A stretch of 64,000 bases of DNA from JBBATK01 sp044224515. GTDB taxonomy: Bacteria; Bacteroidota; Ignavibacteria; Kapaibacteriales; NICIL-2. Positions 43,665 through 52,011 of this stretch are shown one piece after another. The notes under the pieces are model-generated. The model was not told the DNA's origin and did not search any database. It was given only the letters and a program-made list of their open reading frames with translations. Each line of letters starts with the position of its first letter. The first letter of the stretch is position 1. The stretch spans positions 156,858-220,857 of the forward strand of contig JBGAKH010000007.1 in the NCBI GenBank assembly GCA_044224515.1, in the 5' to 3' direction. A program made the translations under genes and the position numbers.

Positions 43665-44078
43665 ATGAAATCACTTGTTCTCAGTTTTTGCTGTCTTGTT
43701 GTTCTGGCATTCGCTTTTAGTGCCTGCAACAATCCCGTGAATGCGGGCTACAAGTATGATTATCCGGTGGCATTGCAGGCAGACACAGCCTATCAAAGCG
43801 GCGAACTCGGTGTAGAGCTGAGGCTGACAGCAACAGTTCCCAATAGTTGTTGGGAAGTTGATCGGGTGAACTTGCAGTGGATTAACGATACGCTCGCAAC
43901 GGTGTCGACCGTGGTTCGACACGACATCTCCGAGGTCTGTCCGATGAGTGATACTAAAATCAAGTTTTCCTATCCTGTGATTGCACCCTACGCACACACC
44001 TATGTGTTCCGTGTGTATGCTGACCCCACACAATCAAGCTACTCAACGATTTCTGTCCTTAAGAAAGCTGCAAACTAA
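43665..44078 (+). CDS. small putative lipoprotein
   Basis: 137 residues from ATG 43665, which gives a proper lipoprotein signal (KSLVLSFCCLVVLAFAFSAC, lipobox FSAC). ATG 43644 lies only one base after an AGGAG and would add seven residues. The mature part (~115 aa) has two further cysteines (NSCWEV, EVCPM) likely to form a disulfide, and alternating beta-strand character (VELRLTATV, VNLQWIND, YVFRVYAD). This suggests a small Ig-like or beta-sandwich fold. No family is recognised. It is isolated between gene-free regions. Confidence 0.7.
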   Translation: MKSLVLSFCCLVVLAFAFSACNNPVNAGYKYDYPVALQADTAYQSGELGVELRLTATVPNSCWEVDRVNLQWINDTLATVSTVVRHDISEVCPMSDTKIKFSYPVIAPYAHTYVFRVYADPTQSSYSTISVLKKAAN

Positions 44079-44494
44079 AAGAAGAGTTCTAAGCCGAGTA
44101 GAGAGTTTGCCAACGACCGACCTCAAACACTCACCACAAAGTCGAATCACCGGTGCCACTTGTTTCGTCAAGTAAAAGCTTGTCGTGCATGTGACAGAGA
44201 TGTGTTTGAACGTAGCGCAAAAACGATTTGAACTGCGCCGTTCACGAGCTCTGTCTTTGGTGGGCAATCACCGGCGACACCAAGGTGTATGTAAACGCTC
44301 CAAATTTTAAACCCTGCCGATCTCAGGATCGAGAGCTTCTTTGTTGAGCAGCAATATCTATCTCAACAACGAAATCAGACCCTTTATTGTGTGGTCTGTA
44401 TCACTGTGAGGACTGACATAGCAATCAACACAGCCAACACACTCAACAAAGTCAACAAAGTCAACACAATCAAGAAGAAACTTCAGAGTACAGA
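44079..44494. other. convergent intergenic region with 9-bp tandem repeats
   Basis: 416 bp between converging genes. CAGACC (from 44377) and GGTCTG (to 44399) form a small hairpin, and the tandem repeat at 44426-44475 lies next to it. No gene seen. Confidence 0.5.
44426..44475. repeat. six 9-bp tandem repeats (CAACANNNN)
   Basis: CAACA begins at 44426, 44435, 44444, 44453 and 44462, with a degenerate sixth copy (CAAGA) at 44471: an exact 9-bp period. The array ends 20 bp from the minus-strand stop at 44495. Confidence 0.8.
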
Positions 44495-46204
44495 TTAGTC
44501 AACCAAGAGCTTCTTGAAGGTCTCACCTGCCGGAGATTGAGCGAGTACAATGTACACTCCCGGAACAAGGGAGGCAGAGGAGAGGTTGATGGAGTGTGTG
44601 CCTGCCTCTAACGGACCGTTAAACAGCTCACGTACAATTGTACCATTGAGAGCATACAGTACAATTCGTACAGTACCTGAGCTCGCAACGTCGATCTGCG
44701 TTGTGCCTGAGCATAGTTCGGTTCCCATGGAGGTTGATTCTGACATTGAGCGGTTGCGCAGTTCATCTGTGACGGAAGCAAGCAAGCACTGGTCGTCTAT
44801 CGGACTGCTTTCAAGTGGAGCTCCCGACACCAAGTTCTTTCCAACAAAAGCCGGGTGAGAGTAAGGGAATCGCGTGCAACGGAAGACGGAGTTACTCATG
44901 ACTTTGTCGCCCTGAGTGGCGATTTTTCCTTGGAAGTCAGGGTTCACGTATTCCCACACAATAGTCTTCGCGGTATCGATTTCAAAGAAGCGACCTTTCA
45001 GGCCTTCGCAGACCAAGACATTCCCGTTTTCCAACCGCTGGGCACCGGAAATCAATGCCGAGTAGAAACTGTTTTCAGCAGGAGCAACATAGCGCCACAA
45101 GGCACCATCCGGACCAAACACTCCGTCGTTCATCGCGTAAGATCCATCTGCTTCGAGTGGTGGCATGATGACATCAACGCTGGAATAGGGGCCGCCAAAA
45201 TTTCCGGCATCGTTGTTAAAGACCATGATCGTGAATTGCGGATCTTCCGGACGACGTATGATGTGTGCGCTGTGTTGGTGTCCGAGTGTGGCCGCGCGGA
45301 AATTCGTGTACTTAACCATCGAGTCGTTGCCCCAACGAAAAAGGAAATCACCGCCAAATCCGCGCTTGCCTCCGGTGGAACCGGCGGCTTCTGCTGTGGT
45401 GGTACTGTGGTCAATAACATAGATCTCACTGGGTTGGCGCGCGCTAAGTACAATTTCATCGCGTTCAGCATCGTAGCTAACAGAGTTGTAGTGCACCCAA
45501 TCCGCAAAGGTCACAGGCGGAATGAATGCATTGATATCAAAGCGTCTTGGGTTTTCGTCTCGGCGTCCGAAGTGTGGTTTCATTGGGTCGCGATCTTGTA
45601 CCAAATGATCCCACAAGTGCCATTCCCATACGACTTCATATCCATTGGTACCGATTGGCTTGATTTCCATAATCTTCTCTGTCCAACACTCACCGGCAAG
45701 AGAATCCGGACGACCCGCTGCGATAACCTGCTCACGAGATTTCACTTCCCAAGCAATAACTAGGATGTTACCGTTGGGCATTGGACAGATATCATGGTGC
45801 GGTCCGATTGAATCGTTGCCCAACACAACTGACCAAAGAATCTTTCCATCCCAGGATACTCTTTCGAGACGTCCGCCCGACATACCTAGATTAAACTTCA
45901 TCACGCTCGGGTCCACTTCCGGAACCAAAATCGAGCCGTCATTAAGCAGGTATACGGAAAATGCCGCGCGTGTCGTGAGAGGCCATGAATGTACAGATCT
46001 GCCGCAATTGTTGATCAGATGAGCCTTTGTCGACCCCATAGCTGAAAACATAGTCAGACCATTGAACGAACGAGCCTGATCATACTGAAACAATCCCACA
46101 GTTTGTTGGGCGTGCATTGTGCTGAATCCAACAAGACACAGCAGCGTTATGGAGAGAATATGTACTCGAAATGAGTGTAGGAAGGGATGAAATGTGGTTT
46201 TCAA
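44495..46204 (-). CDS. arylsulfotransferase (ASST)-like T9SS-secreted protein
   Basis: 569 residues. Signal peptide (FRVHILSITLLCLVGFSTMHAQ), then a beta-propeller with recurring blades (WDGKILWSVVLGND; GPHHDICPMPNGNILVIAWE; KIMEIKPIGTNGYEVVWEWHLWDHLV; WVHYNSVSYDAERDEIVLSAR; LGHQHSAHIIR; NGNVLVCEGLKGRFFEID) matching the ASST/PF05935-like 'aryl-sulfate sulfotransferase' proteins. HHDI-PNGN supplies a candidate catalytic His. The C-terminal ~75 residues (VRIVLYALNGTIVRELFNG...PGVYIVLAQS...KKLLVD) are a T9SS type A sorting domain. True sulfotransferase activity is uncertain. The gene is isolated on the minus strand. Confidence 0.87.
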   Translation of the reverse strand: MKTTFHPFLHSFRVHILSITLLCLVGFSTMHAQQTVGLFQYDQARSFNGLTMFSAMGSTKAHLINNCGRSVHSWPLTTRAAFSVYLLNDGSILVPEVDPSVMKFNLGMSGGRLERVSWDGKILWSVVLGNDSIGPHHDICPMPNGNILVIAWEVKSREQVIAAGRPDSLAGECWTEKIMEIKPIGTNGYEVVWEWHLWDHLVQDRDPMKPHFGRRDENPRRFDINAFIPPVTFADWVHYNSVSYDAERDEIVLSARQPSEIYVIDHSTTTAEAAGSTGGKRGFGGDFLFRWGNDSMVKYTNFRAATLGHQHSAHIIRRPEDPQFTIMVFNNDAGNFGGPYSSVDVIMPPLEADGSYAMNDGVFGPDGALWRYVAPAENSFYSALISGAQRLENGNVLVCEGLKGRFFEIDTAKTIVWEYVNPDFQGKIATQGDKVMSNSVFRCTRFPYSHPAFVGKNLVSGAPLESSPIDDQCLLASVTDELRNRSMSESTSMGTELCSGTTQIDVASSGTVRIVLYALNGTIVRELFNGPLEAGTHSINLSSASLVPGVYIVLAQSPAGETFKKLLVD

Positions 46205-46579
46205 GAGAAGCTCGCAGTAGTATAAAATCCATGGCCGTTCATCGCCATGAACATAGAGGCATCTCTGCTAACCTTCTCTGAGCGCTACCTTAGTTTTGAT
46301 TCATATCAAGTTCACCTGAGATTAGGATGGGTTCATTATCTGTGTGTTCGGCATTAAATAATGAGCAGCGAAGCCCGGACGAAAATTAAGCTAAGCCCTT
46401 AACTTCTGAAGCTCTATGAGGTATTGACGCCTCTGACGCGCGTTATGTACCTGTTCATAATGAGCGCATGTTCATTTGCAAGTAAATGAGTGAGATGTCA
46501 GCATAACCAAAGAAATCAGCAGTCTCGAGTCTTTTTTAGTGCATGCTTCGTACGAGATCGCTTTTGTCACTCTTCGTAT
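46205..46579. other. intergenic region between ASST-like and DoxX genes
   Basis: 375 bp upstream of the minus-strand ASST-like gene. I see no gene and no strong regulatory element, apart from a short ATGGC...GCCAT hairpin near 46230-46250. Confidence 0.4.
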
Positions 46580-47029
46580 TCAATGCTTGTTTTCAAACGT
46601 CAGGGTAGAACCGCTATCATGTGCCACCGCTACCGCTACAAGTCGCTTCGTCTGCGGACGCAACCACCACGAAACAAGACACAGAAGCAGAAGCAGCAGT
46701 GAAGGAAGGAACTCAACAAAAGCATCACCAACAAAAGCATGTGCCGCAAGTGCTCCACTCATGCAAAAGAAGAATCCGGCGTAAGCCCACTCTTTTAAAA
46801 GTGCGGTACGGGGCAGAAGTACAGCCGCCGCACCTAGTAGTTTCCAGATGCCCAGTATAGTCAACATGTACATCGGAAATCCCAAATGTGCCATACCTTC
46901 CGTTCCGGGAGGTGAGATTGCGCCTTTTGCTTCCTGATGCAGTAGTTGGACAATGCCTGTGGATACCATTCCTAAGCAAAGCCAGAGTGTTGAGACCCAA
47001 TAAAGAATTGTTTTAGTGCGAGTGTTCAT
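46580..47029 (-). CDS. DoxX-like integral membrane protein
   Basis: 149 residues with four predicted transmembrane helices (ILYWVSTLWLCLGMVSTGIVQLL; FPMYMLTILGIWKLLGAAAVLL; WAYAGFFFCMSGALAAHAFVG; FLPSLLLLLLCLVSWWL). The HLGFP-x-Y segment before helix 2 and the WKLLGAAAVLLP block are typical of the DoxX-like family PF13564. The function is unknown in general. The neighbours ArsR and AHSA1, in the same direction upstream, form the ArsR-SRPBCC-DoxX set often seen together in FCB genomes. The gap to AHSA1 is about 195 bp and contains a 9-bp repeat. Confidence 0.88.
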   Translation of the reverse strand: MNTRTKTILYWVSTLWLCLGMVSTGIVQLLHQEAKGAISPPGTEGMAHLGFPMYMLTILGIWKLLGAAAVLLPRTALLKEWAYAGFFFCMSGALAAHAFVGDAFVEFLPSLLLLLLCLVSWWLRPQTKRLVAVAVAHDSGSTLTFENKH

Positions 47030-47060
47030 GGTTTTTATTACTCCAATGTGTGAGCTGTGA

Positions 47061-47096
47061 AGTTCCTGAAGTGTTCGAAATGTCGGAACTGTCGGA
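47061..47096. repeat. degenerate 9-bp tandem repeats upstream of DoxX
   Basis: Four 9-bp units (47061, 47070, 47079, 47088) converge on A-N-TGTCGGA; the last two differ in one base, the first two are more degenerate. They sit 32-67 bp before the minus-strand DoxX start. Confidence 0.45.
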
Positions 47097-47223
47097 ACCG
47101 GAAATAGGCTGTGTTTGCGCTTGCAATGGGGAAGTTGAGGAGGTGGAGCAATGGCGCTCCGTAGTGCCGTGAATCTACGCCAACTTCATGAGTGGCGCAT
47201 TCATCTACGCAGCTAGTAAGCGT

Positions 47224-47751
47224 TTATCCTCGACGCCTCGTCAGGATGTTTTGTATACGGTCATGAGCCATTGCAACACCTTTACGATATCCTCTGCTCA
47301 TGATAAAATCACGTTGCTCAACGCTTTCGTACAAAACATGGAGTGAAAGGCGGCTTGTCTCCTCTGAGAGCGCGCTGAATTCGTACACTTCAAGCTGCAC
47401 ACCGATGCCGACATTCTCCATTTCGAAGGTTCGGATAATGCGACTATCCGTCTCGATGCTATGAATGACTCCGTGAGCCGTAAATGCAATCTCACCCTGT
47501 GGTGTTCGTGTTTGAATGACATAGTGTCCGTCTCGCTGCATTTCCCACTCCAGAACCGTGGTACCAATCCATTCGGCGACGATCTCGGGGTTTGTGAACG
47601 CTTCAAAGAGCTCGCCTACGCGTAAATCAAAATCTCGTGTAACAAGGACATCAACGCTGCCATCATTGGCAGATACGGATGTTGTGCGGTCCATAGTTGT
47701 GAAGAAAAGTAGTGTTGAAATGCTGTCTGTACCATACAGCTCTTTGCTCAT
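47224..47751 (-). CDS. SRPBCC/AHSA1-family protein
   Basis: 175 residues (156 if the internal ATG at 47694 is used; that start fits the family better). The START-like fold opening VLVTRDFDLRVGELFEAFTNPEIVAEWIG and the 'R-IIRTFEMENV' strand are typical of AHSA1 (PF08327), whose bacterial members bind hydrophobic ligands and are usually paired with an ArsR repressor. The ligand is unknown. It starts 18 bp after the ArsR gene stop, so it is co-transcribed and presumably derepressed with it. Confidence 0.9.
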   Translation of the reverse strand: MSKELYGTDSISTLLFFTTMDRTTSVSANDGSVDVLVTRDFDLRVGELFEAFTNPEIVAEWIGTTVLEWEMQRDGHYVIQTRTPQGEIAFTAHGVIHSIETDSRIIRTFEMENVGIGVQLEVYEFSALSEETSRLSLHVLYESVEQRDFIMSRGYRKGVAMAHDRIQNILTRRRG

Positions 47752-47769
47752 GGAATAGAGCGTATCGCC

Positions 47770-48096
47770 CTACCGGCTTCGCTTGCGTCGTTGCTTCATG
47801 ACCTGCTCCAAGGATTGGAAGCGCTGCTCCCACAAGGCTCGAAACGGTTCGATGAAGTCTGCCAACTCGCGCATGCGCTCAGGATTTAATCGATAATGAA
47901 GCTCGCGACCATGCTGAGACGTTTCCAGCAGTGCACACTCCGTTAGTACTCTAAGATGTTTAGATACAGTTGGGCGCGCACTCTCAAAGTGCTCGGCAAT
48001 GCCGCCTGCCGTCATCGATTGAGTTGCAACCAACAGGAGGATAGCCCTTCGTGTCGGGTCTGCAATGGCTTGAAAAACGTCTCGTCGAATATTCAT
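47770..48096 (-). CDS. ArsR-family winged-helix repressor
   Basis: 108 residues. The compact HTH (RRAILLLVATQSMTAGGIAEHFESARPTVSKHLRVLTECALLET, recognition helix RPTVSKHLRVL) and the wing (QHGRELHYRLN) are ArsR-typical. Cysteines are few and no CxC metal site is visible, so it belongs to the metal-independent ArsR group paired with AHSA1/SRPBCC genes. Two 16-bp palindromes lie 4-45 bp upstream of its ATG, implying autoregulation of the ArsR-AHSA1 unit. Confidence 0.93.
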   Translation of the reverse strand: MNIRRDVFQAIADPTRRAILLLVATQSMTAGGIAEHFESARPTVSKHLRVLTECALLETSQHGRELHYRLNPERMRELADFIEPFRALWEQRFQSLEQVMKQRRKRSR

Positions 48097-48099
48097 CGT

Positions 48100-48141
48100 G
48101 TAGCTATATGGCTACAAATATAAATGTAGCCACTTGGCTAC
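48100..48141. promoter_or_regulatory. two tandem ArsR operator palindromes
   Basis: GTAGCTATATGGCTAC (48100-48115) and GTAGCCACTTGGCTAC (48126-48141): nearly the same 16-bp inverted repeat, centres 26 bp apart. They are directly upstream of the minus-strand ArsR ATG (48096), where a repressor would block the promoter. Confidence 0.8.
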
Positions 48142-48191
48142 GCAACAAGAATATTCGCATAGGTTCAAAGATTGCTGAGTGAGGCATTCTC

Positions 48192-50048
48192 TTATTTACT
48201 CTGACCTAGCACTTCTTCAATTCGCTTGCGCAGTTGTTCGCCTGAGTCTTCGGACCCACCGCTTTCCCAGCAGACTGTCTTACCATTTTGATCGAGGATG
48301 ACATGTGTTGGATAGGATTGAATACCAATTGCGTCGCAAAGCTCTTGCGCGCTTGGTATAACGGGCCACAGAGGGTTGTCGCTCTTTAGGTAGTTGTTCA
48401 AACTTTGAGCATCATTAAGGGCTGCGGAGAGAAAGACAACCGAGTTGTTACTCTTATAGTGTTCCGCCAAGCGGTCTAGGCTTTTGCGTTCTACTTGACA
48501 TCCCGGACAGCCGATGAACCAGAAATCCATGACGACAACTTTACCGAGAAAGTCAGCTGTTGAGCCACTCTTTCCGGAGCCGGTGGTGTAGCGAAATGGT
48601 TTAATGGGAGGCAGCACATCCGCAGCATCGACGGCGGAGCGGATGCGTTTGAGATAGTCGTCTTTACTTTCATTGTTTTGTTTGCGTAGAGCATAGACGC
48701 GGTCAATGTCAGGGGAGCTGCGACGAGAGCTCAAATTCAGAAGTATTGCGAGCTGGCGTTCTGCGAGCTGTCCGTTATTGTCGTCCAGATACAGACGAAT
48801 CAACGCACTGTAAATCCCTGCCTTATCTTCGACGCGCAACAGATTCGGTAGTATCTTCATTGCTAAAGAGCTTGCTTCGTGATAGCGCTTAAGCTGTCTC
48901 AGGCAAATGATATGACGTTCGTACAAGCGTGCTGCACGTCTCATGGAGCCAAATATATTCTCTCCACTGAAGAATCCGGCTTTGCTCTCGCATAGCCGGA
49001 GCGCACGTTCCACACAGCCCAGTGCACGCTGCGGATCGAAGAGAGCTGAGTGTTCATTTCCGAACGATGCTGCTAATGAAGCAAACAGATCCACGTCGTT
49101 GGATCGATCCCATGCTGCGGCAACAAAACGGAAGTCCGCCGGAGAGATCATTGCATTATCTCCCATGCGTTTGAGCCACATATGCGCCATGACGCTGCGG
49201 GGGAAGTTGCGTGCAAGCGGAGCAAGGAGTGAACCAAGAGTATCCGGCATGTGCATTGTTCCGTTCACCATACGTGGATAGAAGGCCATATTCCAGAATG
49301 ACTCTTGATGCAAGAGTTCGTCGTTCATTCCCTCGCGTGCAAGCTTCTTGGCCAGAAGTAGGAGTTTCTCGTGTGGTGTGTCGATGCTCATCGATAGTAA
49401 CAAGCTCGTGACGTACCACGAAGTGGTGCGTTGTAGTGACTTAGACAAGCTGTCGAGATAGCGTCGAACAAGAGCTACACGCTCTTCTTTTGTAAGCTCG
49501 CTATTACGTTCGCGGACTTGTTCGAGCTGTAACGAGTACGCATCGTAATACAGTCTGTAGTTTAATGGATAGCGTTTGCGCTCTTCGCTAAGTGCGCTGT
49601 CGATTGCCGTTGTTCTCTGAAGGATATCCCCCGGCACTGCTGCACCGTCGCGCGTACGTACCGTAAAAATAGTGATGCCGTTGGGCAGTCTGTCACCGGG
49701 CCGACAAACCTCAAGACGTACTTGATAGCATGAATCCGGAATCGTAAAGAAGCACTCCAGGCGATACGTTCCAGGAACTCGTTTCATAGTCTGCACTTGG
49801 TTCGGACTTGACCAGGCGCATTGGCACAATGCCGCACAATACACAGTATCTTCAAAATGCAAAGCATTCGCCAAGCTGTCGTTTGGTACCTCATAACTGA
49901 TGGTAATCTTTTCACCCCACTTAGGGTCGTCATTCGAAACCCTCACATACGGTGTCTCGTTCTGAGCTTCAAGTTGAAGTGCGGATAATACAAGCATGAC
50001 TATCAATGCCGCTACGAAGCAGATATTCCGCAAACGAGGTGTTTTCAT
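48192..50048 (-). CDS. large secreted thioredoxin-fold (TlpA/redoxin-like) protein
   Basis: 618 residues. Signal peptide (ICFVAALIVMLVLSALQLEAQ), then an N-terminal beta-sandwich-like domain (~30-135, with several cysteines CAALCQCAW, DSCYQV, EVCRPGD) and a long helical middle (~150-470) resembling TPR-type repeats. The end is a TlpA/AhpC-TSA-like thioredoxin domain (~485-610) whose active site Cys514-Pro-Gly-Cys517 lies in FWFIGCPGCQVERKS, with the cis-Pro in SYPTHVILD. It is a probable periplasmic or surface disulfide reductase/oxidase. CPGC differs from the more common CPPC/CGPC. It is transcribed alone, minus strand. Confidence 0.85.
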   Translation of the reverse strand: MKTPRLRNICFVAALIVMLVLSALQLEAQNETPYVRVSNDDPKWGEKITISYEVPNDSLANALHFEDTVYCAALCQCAWSSPNQVQTMKRVPGTYRLECFFTIPDSCYQVRLEVCRPGDRLPNGITIFTVRTRDGAAVPGDILQRTTAIDSALSEERKRYPLNYRLYYDAYSLQLEQVRERNSELTKEERVALVRRYLDSLSKSLQRTTSWYVTSLLLSMSIDTPHEKLLLLAKKLAREGMNDELLHQESFWNMAFYPRMVNGTMHMPDTLGSLLAPLARNFPRSVMAHMWLKRMGDNAMISPADFRFVAAAWDRSNDVDLFASLAASFGNEHSALFDPQRALGCVERALRLCESKAGFFSGENIFGSMRRAARLYERHIICLRQLKRYHEASSLAMKILPNLLRVEDKAGIYSALIRLYLDDNNGQLAERQLAILLNLSSRRSSPDIDRVYALRKQNNESKDDYLKRIRSAVDAADVLPPIKPFRYTTGSGKSGSTADFLGKVVVMDFWFIGCPGCQVERKSLDRLAEHYKSNNSVVFLSAALNDAQSLNNYLKSDNPLWPVIPSAQELCDAIGIQSYPTHVILDQNGKTVCWESGGSEDSGEQLRKRIEEVLGQSK

Positions 50049-50650
50049 TGTGTAGTCCTTTGCATAGTTATAAGAATACTTGAACGTCCTATTGAGATTG
50101 CTGAAAAACGAACGAAGATTTTCAAGGAGAAGGACAAGCCGATTAGGGTCCTAAACACCTAGCTCGGCTTCAATGGAGTATAGACAGTGAACGCAATGGT
50201 ACAAACTGAACATACTCTTATCATATCTACCGCATTTAATCGAACACGGTCGTAACTACCAGGTTTTTGCTTGTGGCGCAAGCTTCGTTCACGAGGTCTC
50301 TATGATCCATAGGCACCGATTCAGCGATAATAATTCAATGGAACCATTCACTGCTTTCAACAGGAGGCTTTCGCATCGTGACGCATTCTGAAGCGGTGCT
50401 CATGCTGCGCATGTCCGGTCACTGTATACCTTGCGCTGCCACCGGGACTACCTGCGGTGCTACACTCAATTGATCGTATAGCGTCTATACTATGCAAAAA
50501 ACAGGCGCTCGAAGCTAAAGCAGAAGCCAAGGATCTGCACGCAAGACATCGACCAAGAGCCCGAGCTCACATAGTGAGTTGTTGTGAGATGTTATGAGTA
50601 ATTGTGAGTTAACATGAGCCGTTGCGAGTTTGAGACACGACCATTGGGTC
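50049..50650. other. intergenic region with 10-bp tandem repeats
   Basis: 602 bp between two minus-strand genes. It holds the repeat array at 50571-50630 and the presumed promoter of the thioredoxin-fold gene. Nothing else is recognised. Confidence 0.5.
50571..50630. repeat. six 10-bp tandem repeats
   Basis: Six successive 10-mers with TGAG (CGAG in the sixth) at positions 5-8, consensus GTTGTGAGTT. The period is exactly 10 bp; a further TGAG at 50631 is out of phase. The array ends 20 bp beyond the stop of the minus-strand OsmC gene. Confidence 0.8.
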
Positions 50651-51172
50651 TCATTTAGGTAGCACGTTTTCTATGGCGCTATCACAACGCACACCTTTTG
50701 TCAGCGTTTGGTAGACCACGCAGTATCGCTCCGTGAGTTCTCGCAACTTTTCGAGCGAGCTTGCATCTGCAGAAGATTCCAGAACGAATCGCAGACGTAT
50801 TGCCTGAAATCCGACATCGACCGATTTGTCGACACCGAGGGTTCCACGAAAATCCAGGTCTCCCTCCGCAAAAACTTCGCAACGACCCAATGCAATGCCC
50901 ATGCTCGTTGCTACTGCTTGCAAGGTCACTCCCGAACAGGCGACGAGTGACTCCAACAGCATGTCGCCCGAGCAGGCCAACATTCCGCTTCCGCCACTCG
51001 CTTCATGTAATCCTGCCTCCACCATTGCTCTGGCAGTGGATACTTTGCACGAAACATTGTTTCCCAACAATCCCTCCGCCTTCAAAGTAATCAATGCAGC
51101 TTTAGGATCTGAGCGATAGTGTTCTTTCAATGGAGCTTGAGCCGCTCGAAGTTCATCGCGTGTCATGAGCAC
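50651..51172 (-). CDS. OsmC-family peroxiredoxin-like protein
   Basis: 173 residues (ATG at 51172 or 51166). OsmC/Ohr proteins reduce organic hydroperoxides with two cysteines. Here the peroxidatic Cys lies in the helix LLESLVACSGVTLQA and the resolving Cys in the C-terminal RYCVVYQTLTKG, the equivalents of 'ALxxCxxM' and 'YCPVxxTL'. An extra Cys in GMLACSG precedes the first. A charged N-terminus (~1-35) precedes the fold. It is probably a cytoplasmic stress enzyme. The stop is followed by the 10-bp repeat array. Confidence 0.9.
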   Translation of the reverse strand: MLMTRDELRAAQAPLKEHYRSDPKAALITLKAEGLLGNNVSCKVSTARAMVEAGLHEASGGSGMLACSGDMLLESLVACSGVTLQAVATSMGIALGRCEVFAEGDLDFRGTLGVDKSVDVGFQAIRLRFVLESSADASSLEKLRELTERYCVVYQTLTKGVRCDSAIENVLPK

Positions 51173-51473
51173 AGTTCCGGTGTTCTACATATTCGCTTGC
51201 GTGGTGTCAACGTCGGGGTGCAATTCCGCGACCTAAGACCCACTGCGCAGACAAAATACAGCGAAGGTCTTTCACCAAGTGCCAAGTCCTCCTTGAATTC
51301 CTGAAGAGGCTAGGACTGACCATGCTTCAGACGTATTTTAGTGTTGAACCATGTAGTTGTTGCGTCAGTGACGATAAGGCTTTACACGCTGCCCGCTCCA
51401 CTACAGTGTGCTCTGTTATCGGCTCCGCACAACGCGGTGGAGTGTATCTATAAACGACTCAGTTTCAAAATTT
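51173..51473 (+). other. divergent promoter region between OsmC and the TIGR03067-like gene
   Basis: 301 bp between divergently transcribed genes. No clear operator or conserved element seen. Confidence 0.35.
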
Positions 51474-51977
51474 ATGGGCTTTCCCCTGAGAACTAAATGG
51501 TGGATACTGTGCTGTTTCGCCCTTGCGGTTATTGCTCAATTCCTGCACAGCCAGGATTCCGGCCTGCATCGTGATAGTGTGAAAACGACACGTCCGGCCC
51601 CATCTCAAGCGTCAACGGTTCAGCATCGCACGCGCAGTGAGATGAACGGCACTTGGAAACCTGTGTATCAAGAAATTGGCGGGAATGCGTTTCCAAAAGA
51701 AGTCTTTTCGAAGCAAGTATTGGTGTTGAAGGACTCGGTGTACGTCTTCAGCGCCGAAAGCGTCGATAAGGGAGTGGCCCTCTATGATACGACGCGCATG
51801 GATATCATAGGACGTGAAGGCGTCAATGTGGGCAAGCACTTTCGCTGTTACTATAGTGTCGGAGTCGACAGCTTGAAAATCTGCTACGACTTGAGCGGTG
51901 TGCGCTATCCTTCGTCGTTCGCAACCAAAGGCCAACCTACCTTCTTTTTGTGTGTATTTAAGCGCAGTTCACCTTGA
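51474..51977 (+). CDS. secreted protein with a TIGR03067-like domain
   Basis: 167 residues from ATG 51474 (signal/anchor: LRTKWWILCCFALAVIAQFLHS). The Pro/Ser-rich spacer (~25-50) is followed by a ~110-residue domain: GTWKPVYQEIGGNAFPKEVF, then VLVLKDSVYVFS, YYSVGVDSLKICYDLSGVRYPSSF and TFFLCVFKR. The order W-K-x-V-x-x-E-x-G-G ... L-K-I-C-Y-D ... P-x-x-F ... L-x-V-F-K-R matches TIGR03067, best known from planctomycetes. I assign it on pattern only. The function is unknown. Confidence 0.65.
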   Translation: MGFPLRTKWWILCCFALAVIAQFLHSQDSGLHRDSVKTTRPAPSQASTVQHRTRSEMNGTWKPVYQEIGGNAFPKEVFSKQVLVLKDSVYVFSAESVDKGVALYDTTRMDIIGREGVNVGKHFRCYYSVGVDSLKICYDLSGVRYPSSFATKGQPTFFLCVFKRSSP

Positions 51978-52011
51978 TGCTTGTTTTTGTTAGTGCGCTC
52001 GTTGTACCCGA

